In this document: positions 56,526 to 64,000 of the stretch, in pieces
How positions within the stretch are numbered: the stretch's first letter is position 1
How the letters are laid out: each line of letters begins with the position of its first letter
From: Nocardioides mangrovi
GTDB lineage: Bacteria > Actinomycetota > Actinomycetes > Propionibacteriales > Nocardioidaceae
Length of the DNA: 64,000 nt
Reading direction: 5' to 3'
Assembly: GCF_020073815.1 (NCBI RefSeq)
Contig: NZ_JAIQZJ010000009.1
Span: 124,001 to 188,000, forward strand
Position numbers and translations under genes: made by a program
Notes under the pieces: model-generated
Databases searched by the model: none
Told to the model about the DNA's origin: nothing
The model's input: only the letters and a program-made list of their open reading frames with translations

Positions 56526-57146
56526 ATGACGACCCCGGCCTCGGGTGAGCCCCTGCTCGAGTTCCTCGAGGTGATGCGCCGGCTGCGCGCCGAGTGCAGC
56601 TGGAAGGCCGGCCAGACCCACCGCTCGCTGGCCCGCTACCTCCTCGAGGAGACCCACGAGACCCTCGAGGCGATCGACACCGGCGACGGCGAGCTGCTGC
56701 GCGAGGAGCTCGGCGACCTGCTGCTCCAGGTCTACTTCCACGCCGTGATCGCGGAGGAGGCCGGCGAGTTCACGCTCGACGACGTCGCCGCCGACATCAC
56801 CGCCAAGATGCACCGCCGCAACCCGCACGTCTTCGCCCCGGAGGGTGGGCAGCGAGCCGAGGCCGGCACGCCCGCCGAGATCAACGAGGTCTGGGAGTCG
56901 ATCAAGGCGCAGGAGAAGCGACGTACCTCCGTCACCGAGGGGCTGCCGGACACGCTGCCCGCGCTGCTCTACGCCGACAAGGTCGTCGACCGGCTGGAGC
57001 GCGCGGGCGCGGACGTGGAGCCCGACGACTCGCTGGGGGGCCGGCTGCTGGCGCTGGTACGCGAGGCCCGCGCCGAGGGCGTCGACCCGGAGCAAACGCT
57101 CCGCGATGCGGTACGTCGCCTCCACAGGGAGGCCGAGGGCGATTAG
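56526..57146 (+). CDS. mazG: Nucleoside triphosphate pyrophosphohydrolase MazG
   Basis: Hydrolyses (d)NTPs to monophosphates, probably for housecleaning. The 206-residue protein has one main MazG domain (about 8-125) with the metal-binding EETHE ... EELGDLLLQ pattern and the QTHRSL motif. The usual CPWD before it reads CSWK. A helical C-terminal extension of about 80 residues follows. ATG 56526 lies 10 bp after the previous stop. Confidence 0.9.
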   Translation: MTTPASGEPLLEFLEVMRRLRAECSWKAGQTHRSLARYLLEETHETLEAIDTGDGELLREELGDLLLQVYFHAVIAEEAGEFTLDDVAADITAKMHRRNPHVFAPEGGQRAEAGTPAEINEVWESIKAQEKRRTSVTEGLPDTLPALLYADKVVDRLERAGADVEPDDSLGGRLLALVREARAEGVDPEQTLRDAVRRLHREAEGD

Positions 57147-57155
57147 GGTCGCCGC

Positions 57156-57521
57156 GTGGCTCGGGTATTGATCGTCGAGGACGACGCCGACGTACGTGAC
57201 TGGATCGCGCACTGCATGCTCACCGACGGGCACGAGCTGCGGGGAGTGCAGTCCGCCGCTGCGCTCCGCGCGCTGCGCGCCGACGAGCCGGACTACCGGC
57301 CCGACGTGGTGCTCATGGACTACGCGCTCCCCGACACCGACGGCGTCGACCTCTACGGCGAGATCTCCGAGGTGTGGCCGGGCCTGCCCGCCGTCTTCGT
57401 GACCGTCCAGTGGACCGGCGAGGTGATCGAGCGGATCGAGCGCACCGGCGCCGAGCGCGTCGCCAAGCCCTTCGACCCCGACGACCTGCGGGCCGCCGCC
57501 CGGCGGGCCCTCGGCGCCTGA
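57156..57521 (+). CDS. CheY-like single-domain response regulator
   Basis: A 121-residue intact receiver: acidic pair in LIVEDDAD, phospho-acceptor Asp in VVLMDYALP (about 54), Thr in VFVTVQ and Lys in RVAKPFD. Unlike the receivers at 4972, 7974, 24254 and 47303 it has all key residues. GTG 57156 is 5 nt after TAGGGT, consistent with a leaderless transcript. The kinase gene follows 11 bp later and is the obvious partner. Output is unknown as there is no effector domain. Confidence 0.88.
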   Translation: MARVLIVEDDADVRDWIAHCMLTDGHELRGVQSAAALRALRADEPDYRPDVVLMDYALPDTDGVDLYGEISEVWPGLPAVFVTVQWTGEVIERIERTGAERVAKPFDPDDLRAAARRALGA

Positions 57522-57532
57522 GGAGGCGGCCG

Positions 57533-59569
57533 GTGACTCGGGTCCGGCTGCTCGACCAGGCGGGGTTCGCCGCGTTCTTCGTCCTCGCCGCGGTGCTCGG
57601 GCGGCAGACCGTCCCCGGCGACGGCGGCCTCGCTCTCGCCTGGCCCGCCGCCGGCGTCGCGGCCGCGTGGTTCGCGGCGACCGGCTGGCAGCGGCTGCTG
57701 GTCGCCGACGCCCTGGTGATGTTCGTCTGCGCCTGGGCGGTCAACGACCTGACCGGTGCTCCCAGCCGACTCGCCCTCGGGCTGGCGGTGGGGACGGTCG
57801 TGCAGGTCGTCGTGTTCGGGGTGCTGCTGAGCCGGTGGTGCCCCGCCATGTGGGGGTTCGGGGACGAGCCGCCGCCGGGCGTCCAGGGACAGCGCGACCT
57901 GGGGCTGTTGATGGCGGCGTCGCTCCTGTCCGCGGTCGCGGCCGCGCTGACCGGTCCGACCACGATCCTGTTCCTGACCGACGGCAGCTGGGTCGCGCTC
58001 GTGACCTGGGTGCTGCGCAACGCCGTCGCCGTGCTCGCGATCTTCCCGTTGTCCCTCCTCGCCCGCAACGCTGCGCGGGCGCGCGAGGCGGAGGGCCTGG
58101 CCGGGATCGGCCGCGGCGGGTTCATCGAGGCGGGCTTCCTCGGCCTGGTGACGATCGTGGCGGCGTGGCTGGTCTTCGTCGTGAACGACGAGCTGCCCGT
58201 GCCCTTCCTGCTGCTCGGCACCTGCGTGTGGGCGGGCGCCCGCTTCAGCTCGTGGGTCGCCGACATCCACGCGCTGCTCGTGGCGGCGGCCGTCGTGCTC
58301 TTCACGCTGCTCGGTGAGGGGCCTTTCTCGACGATCGACGACGTCGACACCCGCCAGATCGTCGTGCAGTCCTACATCGTGGTCGTGGTGAGCATCAACC
58401 TGGTCCTGTCCGTGGCACGGCGGGAGGGTCTACGGCTCAACCGGCGGATCGCCCGCGCCGAGGTCGAGCAGCGCAACCAGGCCACGATGCTGCGCACCAT
58501 CCTCGACACCATGGCCGACGGCGTCAGCGTCCTCGGCGCCGACGGCCGGCTCGTGCTCCGCAACCCCGCCGCCGCCCACCTGGTCGGCGAGACGCGCACC
58601 GACGACCAGGGCCGGGTCGAGAGCTCGTCGTACGGCATCTTCCACGTCGACGGCCGTGAGATCGCGCCCGGCGAGGGTCCGATCGCACGAGCGATGACGG
58701 GCGAGGTCGGGGAGCCGCTCGACGTCTTCGTCCGCAACGCTGCCGCTCCCGACGGCCGGGTCCTCGCGGTCACCGCCCGGCCGGTGCCGGACAGCGACCC
58801 GCCGCTGGTGGTGTCGGTCTACCACGACGTCACGTCCGACCGTCGTGAGCGCGACGAGCTGGCCTCCTTCGCCGGCGTGGTCGCCCACGACCTCCTCAAC
58901 CCGCTGACGGTCGTCGAGGGCTGGTCGGAGGCGCTGCTGGAGGAGGCCCGGGCCGGCGTCGCCGTACCCCCCGACATGCAGGCCGACCAGCTCGAGCGGA
59001 TCGTGCGTGCCGCCCAGCGCATGCAGCACCTCATCAGCGACCTGCTCGCCTACACGACCGCCCGCGACCTCAGGATCAACCCCGTCCGCGTCGACCTGCG
59101 CGCCGTCGCCGCGGACGTCGCCCGCGCCCGGGTGGACGCCGCCCGCGTCCAGGACGCCGAGCCGCCGCAGATCGTCGTCCCGCCCGCCCTGCCGGCCGTC
59201 CTCGCCGAGCCGGTGCTGCTGCGCCAGGTGATCGACAACCTGGTCGGCAACGCGGTCAAGTACGTCGCGCCCGGAACCGTCCCGGAGATCGTCGTCGCCG
59301 CGACGGTGCTGGCCGAGGGCAACGGGCAGCCGATGGTGCTGATCGAGGTCAGCGACAACGGCATCGGCATTCCCGAGGACCAGCAGTCCCGGGTCTTCGA
59401 CACCTTCCACCGCGCGCACGCCGACAGCGGCTACCGCGGCACCGGCCTCGGTCTCTCCATCGTCAAGCGGATCGCCGAGCGCCACGAGGGCACCGCCTGG
59501 GCCGCCACCAACGCGGCCACCGGCGGCACCACCATGAGCGTCACCTTCCCGGCTGCCGACCGGGACTGA
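57533..59569 (+). CDS. MASE1-PAS sensor histidine kinase
   Basis: A 678-residue kinase. About eight to ten membrane helices of MASE1 type (about 5-305), a PAS domain (about 325-440; ILDTMADGVSVLGADGRLVLRNPAA), HisKA with phospho-His in FAGVVAHDLLNPLTVVEGW (about 450) and HATPase with N-box DNLVGNAVKYV, G1 DNGIGIP and G2 GTGLGLSIVKR. GTG 57533 follows an AGGAGG. Paired with the receiver protein just upstream. Signal unknown. Confidence 0.88.
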   Translation: MTRVRLLDQAGFAAFFVLAAVLGRQTVPGDGGLALAWPAAGVAAAWFAATGWQRLLVADALVMFVCAWAVNDLTGAPSRLALGLAVGTVVQVVVFGVLLSRWCPAMWGFGDEPPPGVQGQRDLGLLMAASLLSAVAAALTGPTTILFLTDGSWVALVTWVLRNAVAVLAIFPLSLLARNAARAREAEGLAGIGRGGFIEAGFLGLVTIVAAWLVFVVNDELPVPFLLLGTCVWAGARFSSWVADIHALLVAAAVVLFTLLGEGPFSTIDDVDTRQIVVQSYIVVVVSINLVLSVARREGLRLNRRIARAEVEQRNQATMLRTILDTMADGVSVLGADGRLVLRNPAAAHLVGETRTDDQGRVESSSYGIFHVDGREIAPGEGPIARAMTGEVGEPLDVFVRNAAAPDGRVLAVTARPVPDSDPPLVVSVYHDVTSDRRERDELASFAGVVAHDLLNPLTVVEGWSEALLEEARAGVAVPPDMQADQLERIVRAAQRMQHLISDLLAYTTARDLRINPVRVDLRAVAADVARARVDAARVQDAEPPQIVVPPALPAVLAEPVLLRQVIDNLVGNAVKYVAPGTVPEIVVAATVLAEGNGQPMVLIEVSDNGIGIPEDQQSRVFDTFHRAHADSGYRGTGLGLSIVKRIAERHEGTAWAATNAATGGTTMSVTFPAADRD

Positions 59570-59589
59570 TCGTGGGCCGCCGGTCGCAC

Positions 59590-60879
<1,290 letters not shown>

Positions 60880-60894
60880 GCGACCCTAGGAGGC

Positions 60895-61476
60895 ATGCCC
60901 GCCGAGCCCCGTCGTACCCCGTCGCGCGGGCCGCGACCCCGCGGCCGCTCCGGACCCCGGCGGGAGTCGTCCACGTCATCGTCGGCCCGGTTGCCGCGGA
61001 TCACCGCGGCGCCGGGCGGCGGGGCGGCCGCTGTCCCGCGGCGGTCGCGGGTCACCGGCCGCGCGGTGGTGCTCGTCCTCGTGCTGGCGCTGCTGACGAT
61101 CTCCTACGCGTCGTCGATGAAGGCCTACCTCCAGCAGCGGGCGCACATCACCGACCTCCAGGACCAGATCGCCCTGCGCGAGGCGAAGATCAGCGACCTC
61201 GAGCGGGAGAAGCGGCGCTGGCAGGACCCGGCGTACGTCCGGGCCCAGGCGCGCGAGCTCAACTACGTGATGCCGGGGGAGACGTCGTACGTCGTGCTCG
61301 ACGAGGACGGCAAGGCCCTCGACCAGCAGAGCACCCTGAGCGACCCCGACACGGTGATCGCGCCGAAGCAGCCGACCGCCTGGTGGAGCACCGCGTGGAA
61401 GTCGGTCGAGCTGGCCGGCAACCCGCCCAAGCCGGACCCGGAACCGGCCACCAAGCTCGACAAGATCGGCAACTGA
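60895..61476 (+). CDS. Septum formation initiator, FtsB/DivIC family
   Basis: Part of the divisome FtsQ-FtsB-FtsL complex. The 193-residue protein has a basic Arg/Ser/Pro-rich cytoplasmic N-terminus (about 1-55), one membrane helix (about 57-75), a coiled coil (about 80-110; LQDQIALREAKISDLEREKRRW) and the family motif DPAYVRAQARELNYVMPGE. A TAGGAGG Shine-Dalgarno precedes ATG 60895. Position just after eno is the usual actinobacterial arrangement. Confidence 0.9.
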   Translation: MPAEPRRTPSRGPRPRGRSGPRRESSTSSSARLPRITAAPGGGAAAVPRRSRVTGRAVVLVLVLALLTISYASSMKAYLQQRAHITDLQDQIALREAKISDLEREKRRWQDPAYVRAQARELNYVMPGETSYVVLDEDGKALDQQSTLSDPDTVIAPKQPTAWWSTAWKSVELAGNPPKPDPEPATKLDKIGN

Positions 61477-61488
61477 GATGATCGGCGG

Positions 61489-61968
61489 GTGATCGAGCCC
61501 GCCGACGTCTCCGCCATCGAGGCCCAGCTCGGCCGCGAGCCGCGCGCGATCCACGAGATCGGGCACCGCTGCCCGTGCGGCAACCCCGACGTGGTCACGA
61601 CCGAGCCGCGGCTGCCCAACGGCACGCCCTTCCCGACCACCTTCTACCTGACCTGCCCGCGGGCGGCGTCCCGGATCGGCACCCTCGAGGGCTCCGGCCT
61701 GATGAAGGAGATGCAGGACCGGCTGGCGGACGACCCGGAGCTGGCCGCGGCCTACCGGCGCGCGCACGAGCGCTACCTGGCCTACCGCGCCGGCCTCGGC
61801 CACGTCGAGGAGATCGAGGGCATCTCCGCCGGCGGCATGCCCGACCGGGTCAAGTGCCTGCACGTCCTCGCCGGCCAGTCGCTGGCGATGGGTCGCGGGG
61901 TCAACCCGCTCGGCGACGAGGTGCTCGACCTGCTCGGGTCCTGGTGGGAGTCCGGGCCCTGCGTATGA
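61489..61968 (+). CDS. DUF501 family protein
   Basis: A 159-residue soluble protein of the conserved DUF501 family, typically found between the ftsB/divIC and ppx genes in actinobacteria. Cys and His residues in IGHRCPCGNPDVV, in YLTCPRA and in RVKCLHVLAGQSLAMG are characteristic and may bind metal. GTG start at 61489; the stop overlaps the ppx start as ATGA. Function unknown. Confidence 0.88.
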   Translation: MIEPADVSAIEAQLGREPRAIHEIGHRCPCGNPDVVTTEPRLPNGTPFPTTFYLTCPRAASRIGTLEGSGLMKEMQDRLADDPELAAAYRRAHERYLAYRAGLGHVEEIEGISAGGMPDRVKCLHVLAGQSLAMGRGVNPLGDEVLDLLGSWWESGPCV

Positions 61969-62891
61969 CCTCGCGTGTAGCCGCGATCGACTGCGGCACC
62001 AACACGATCAAGCTGCTGATCGGGGCGCTGCCGGACGTGGACGTCCGGGAGATGCGGATGGTCCGGCTCGGCCAGGACCTCGACCGCACCGGGCGGATCG
62101 CCGACGAGGCGATGACGCGAGCGTTCGCCGCGATCGACGAGTACGCCGAGCTGATCCGGTCCTACGGGGTCCCGCCCGAGCGGGTGCGCTTCGTCGCGAC
62201 GTCCGCGACCCGCGACGCGGCCAACGCCGACGTCTTCGTCGCCGGGGTCCGTGAGCGCCTGGGTGTCGAGCCCGAGGTCGTCGCCGGCGCCGTCGAGGCG
62301 GCGCTGTCCTTCGACGGGGCGGTGCGGGGGCTGCGCACCCCGCCGGCGACGCCGGTGCTGGTGATCGACATCGGTGGCGGCTCCACCGAGCTGATCCTCG
62401 GCTCGACCGCCCCCGAGTCCGCCGACTCCATGGACATCGGGTCGGTCCGGATGACCGAGCGTCACCTGCACTCCGACCCGCCCACGGCGGCCGAGGTCGC
62501 GGCCTGCGTCGCCGACATCGATGCCCACCTCGACGCCTGCCCGGTCGACCCCGCCCGTGCGGCCACGGTGGTCGGCGTCGCCGGCACGGTCACCCAGCTG
62601 GCCGCCGTCGCGCTCGACCTGCCGGCCTACTCCCGCGAGGCCGTCGACCAGCTCGAGCTCCCGGTCGCCGAGGTGCTCGCGACCGTCGACCGCCTCGTCG
62701 CGATGACCGTCGCCGAGCGCCGTGCGCTGCCGTCGATGCACCCGGGGCGCGCGGACGTGATCGCCGCCGGGGTGCTGATCCTGGCGCAGGTGCTGCGCCG
62801 GTCCGGGGCCGCGACGATGGTCGTCTCCGAGGCCGACATCCTCGACGGGGCGGCCTGGTCGGTCTCGGCCGGCTGGACCCCAGGCACGTGA
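61965..62891 (+). CDS. ppx: Exopolyphosphatase / guanosine pentaphosphatase (Ppx/GppA)
   Basis: Degrades polyphosphate or pppGpp. The 308-residue protein is the short actinobacterial form with only the two ASKHA domains: [14 protein letters not shown] phosphate loop, [14 protein letters not shown], and [15 protein letters not shown]. No C-terminal HD domain. It is relevant to phosphate economy in a genome with an elaborate pst operon. The stop overlaps the next start as GTGA. Confidence 0.93.
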   Translation: MTSRVAAIDCGTNTIKLLIGALPDVDVREMRMVRLGQDLDRTGRIADEAMTRAFAAIDEYAELIRSYGVPPERVRFVATSATRDAANADVFVAGVRERLGVEPEVVAGAVEAALSFDGAVRGLRTPPATPVLVIDIGGGSTELILGSTAPESADSMDIGSVRMTERHLHSDPPTAAEVAACVADIDAHLDACPVDPARAATVVGVAGTVTQLAAVALDLPAYSREAVDQLELPVAEVLATVDRLVAMTVAERRALPSMHPGRADVIAAGVLILAQVLRRSGAATMVVSEADILDGAAWSVSAGWTPGT

Positions 62892-63637
62892 CCCGTCCGG
62901 TCGCGCGCTCCGCGGCGCAGGTACGCCGTCTCGCCGGCGGCGTCGACCTCGACGAGCTCGACGCGCGGATCTGCGAGTGCCGCGCCTGCCCGCGTCTCGT
63001 GCGCTGGCGCGAGGACGTCGCCCGGACCAAGCGCGCGGCGTACGCCGACGAGACCTACTGGGGCCGTCCCGTCCCCGGTTGGGGAGCGGCCGCTCCGCGG
63101 ATCCTGGTCGTGGGGCTCGCCCCGGCCGCCCACGGGGCCAACCGCACCGGCCGGGTCTTCACCGGCGACCGCAGCGGCGACTGGCTCTTCGCGTCGATGC
63201 ACCGGGTCGGCCTCGCCAACCAGCCGACCAGCACCCACCTCGGCGACGGCCTCGAGCTCCCCGAGACCCGCATCGTCGCCGCGGTCCGCTGCGCCCCGCC
63301 CGCCAACAAGCCGACGGTCGCCGAGCGCGACACCTGCGCGCCCTGGCTGGAGCGCGAGCTCGTGCTGGTCCAGGACTCGCTGCGCGTCGTGGTCGCGCTC
63401 GGCCGCTTCGGCTGGGACGCGACCCTGCGGACCTGGGCGCATCTGGGTTGGTCGAACGTCCGTTCAACCGCCGGATTCGGTCACGGCGCCGAGACCACCC
63501 TGCCCACCCCGTCCGGCGAGGTGACGCTCCTCGGCTCCTTCCACCCCAGCCAGCAGAACACCTTCACCGGCCGACTCACCGAGCAGATGACGGACGACGT
63601 CCTCGCCCGCGCCGCCGCGCTTGGAAGAATGCCCTGA
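62888..63637 (+). CDS. Uracil-DNA glycosylase, family 5 (UdgB-like)
   Basis: Removes uracil and some oxidised bases from DNA. The 249-residue protein has the four-cysteine Fe-S arrangement (CECRACP near 30; later CAPP and CAPW), motif [15 protein letters not shown], where family 5 lacks the usual catalytic polar residue, and the late motif [14 protein letters not shown] 62888 overlaps ppx. A tRNA gene follows 12 bp after its stop. Confidence 0.9.
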   Translation: MTRPVARSAAQVRRLAGGVDLDELDARICECRACPRLVRWREDVARTKRAAYADETYWGRPVPGWGAAAPRILVVGLAPAAHGANRTGRVFTGDRSGDWLFASMHRVGLANQPTSTHLGDGLELPETRIVAAVRCAPPANKPTVAERDTCAPWLERELVLVQDSLRVVVALGRFGWDATLRTWAHLGWSNVRSTAGFGHGAETTLPTPSGEVTLLGSFHPSQQNTFTGRLTEQMTDDVLARAAALGRMP

Positions 63638-63649
63638 GCGATCGATGCG

Positions 63650-63726
63650 GCCCCCGTATCCCAATCGGCAGAGGAAGCCGTCTTAAAAGCGGCTCAGTCT
63701 GGGTTCGAATCCCAGCGGGGGCACCA
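63650..63726 (+). tRNA. tRNA with anticodon UAA (Leu by codon) but class I shape
   Basis: Acceptor stem GCCCCCG/CGGGGGC, T-arm CTGGG-TTCGAAT-CCCAG and encoded CCA are perfect. The anticodon arm GCCGT-CTTAAAA-GCGGC puts TAA at 63684-63686, with a U-G closing pair. The D-arm has a 3-bp stem (TCC/GGA) with one extra base. The variable loop is only TCAGT (5 nt), whereas normal tRNA-Leu has a long variable arm. The discriminator base is A. By anticodon it reads UUA, a very rare codon in high-GC actinobacteria. Charging identity is uncertain. Confidence 0.8.
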
Positions 63727-64000
63727 CATCGGCACCCCGCTGACCAGCGGAAACGCACGGCTCGTCCGTAGGGAAGCGTCCGGCTGCAGCCGTTCGGCGC
63801 TACTCGGGCGCTACGTCAACGGGTGCAACCCCGACCGGGCTACCTCGGGCTACCCCGGGTTACTGTGATCCCAGCGCCAACGCGGTGTCGGTGGACGGTG
63901 ATGAACTTCGCCGTACGACGCGCGGCGGGCCTTCCCCAACCTGGCTAGTGCGCGGGTTGTAGTGTGCGTCTGACGTCCAGACGTCTAACGAGGGAGAGGG
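63727..64000. other. Region downstream of the tRNA with short repeats and a ribosome-binding-site-like end
   Basis: No gene is seen. Three 10-nt tandem units (CGGGCTACCT, CGGGCTACCC, CGGGTTACTG) lie at 63836-63865. Near the end are a CCCCAACCTGG box (63934-63944), GACGTC/AGACGTCT palindromic elements (about 63972-63990) and GAGGGAGAGGG at the window edge, which looks like a Shine-Dalgarno for a gene starting just outside. Confidence 0.4.

Noticed and set aside
63650..63726. Ordinary tRNA-Lys or a frameshifted anticodon reading
   Set aside because: With a 5-bp stem and a 7-nt loop the anticodon is TAA; a 9-nt loop alternative would be abnormal and the T-arm and variable-loop spacing support the TAA reading.

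Overview
The window is high-GC actinobacterial DNA, most likely from the Nocardioidaceae (Nocardioides or a relative). I infer this from the core gene order (rplY, pth ... mfd, mazG, eno, ftsB, DUF501, ppx), the many GTG starts, the dense 4-bp ATGA/GTGA overlaps, an anchored PstS and class-E-type sortase relatives. No database search was possible, so the genus is an inference.

Layout. 1-4.75 kb is housekeeping: the 5' part of an aminopeptidase N gene, ribosomal protein L25, peptidyl-tRNA hydrolase, a CysQ-like phosphatase, a HAD hydrolase and a VOC protein. 4.8-10.1 kb holds a regulatory cluster: a receiver-only protein behind a long structured leader, a LuxR-type response regulator with its histidine kinase, then a second regulator/kinase pair. 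10.1-21.5 kb is a phosphate-uptake operon. It is preceded by a PHO-box-like array of 11-nt repeats and encodes PstC, PstA, a membrane-anchored PstS, a very large cysteine-rich anchored protein, a sortase-fold protein lacking its catalytic residues, a second PstS fused to Ig-like domains, PstB and a lytic transglycosylase. 21.6-25.0 kb has a secreted beta-helix protein and another atypical LuxR-type regulator. 25.0-52.0 kb is an exopolysaccharide locus: polyprenyl-phosphate sugar transferase, GT2 and GT28 glycosyltransferases, Wzy-like, Wzz-like and Wzx-like proteins, a sugar oxidoreductase, two sulfotransferases flanking an APH-type kinase, three secreted beta-propeller proteins (two of them giants with LamG and PKD domains), a further regulator, a lipoprotein and two secreted glycosidase-like proteins. 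52.3-63.6 kb returns to housekeeping: mfd, a SurA-N-like lipoprotein, mazG, a response regulator/kinase pair, eno, ftsB/divIC, DUF501, ppx and a family 5 uracil-DNA glycosylase. A tRNA with anticodon UAA but a short variable loop follows, and then about 270 bp with no gene that I can see.

How it may work together. The segment from about 4.8 to 52 kb appears to be accessory material set between pth and mfd, which usually sit close together in actinobacteria. I propose that it makes, exports and remodels a probably sulfated surface glycan decorated or held by giant secreted propeller/LamG proteins. Control would come from a paralogous set of LuxR-type regulators, most of which have lost the phospho-accepting Asp, possibly acting at a recurring CCCCAA-n-TTGGGG-like palindrome found upstream of several of these genes. 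The most unusual items are the degenerate-receiver family, the 16-bp long-range stem in the leader at 4815-4947, the inactive sortase in the pst operon, the three-fold repeat in the beta-helix protein, and the class-I-shaped UAA tRNA.
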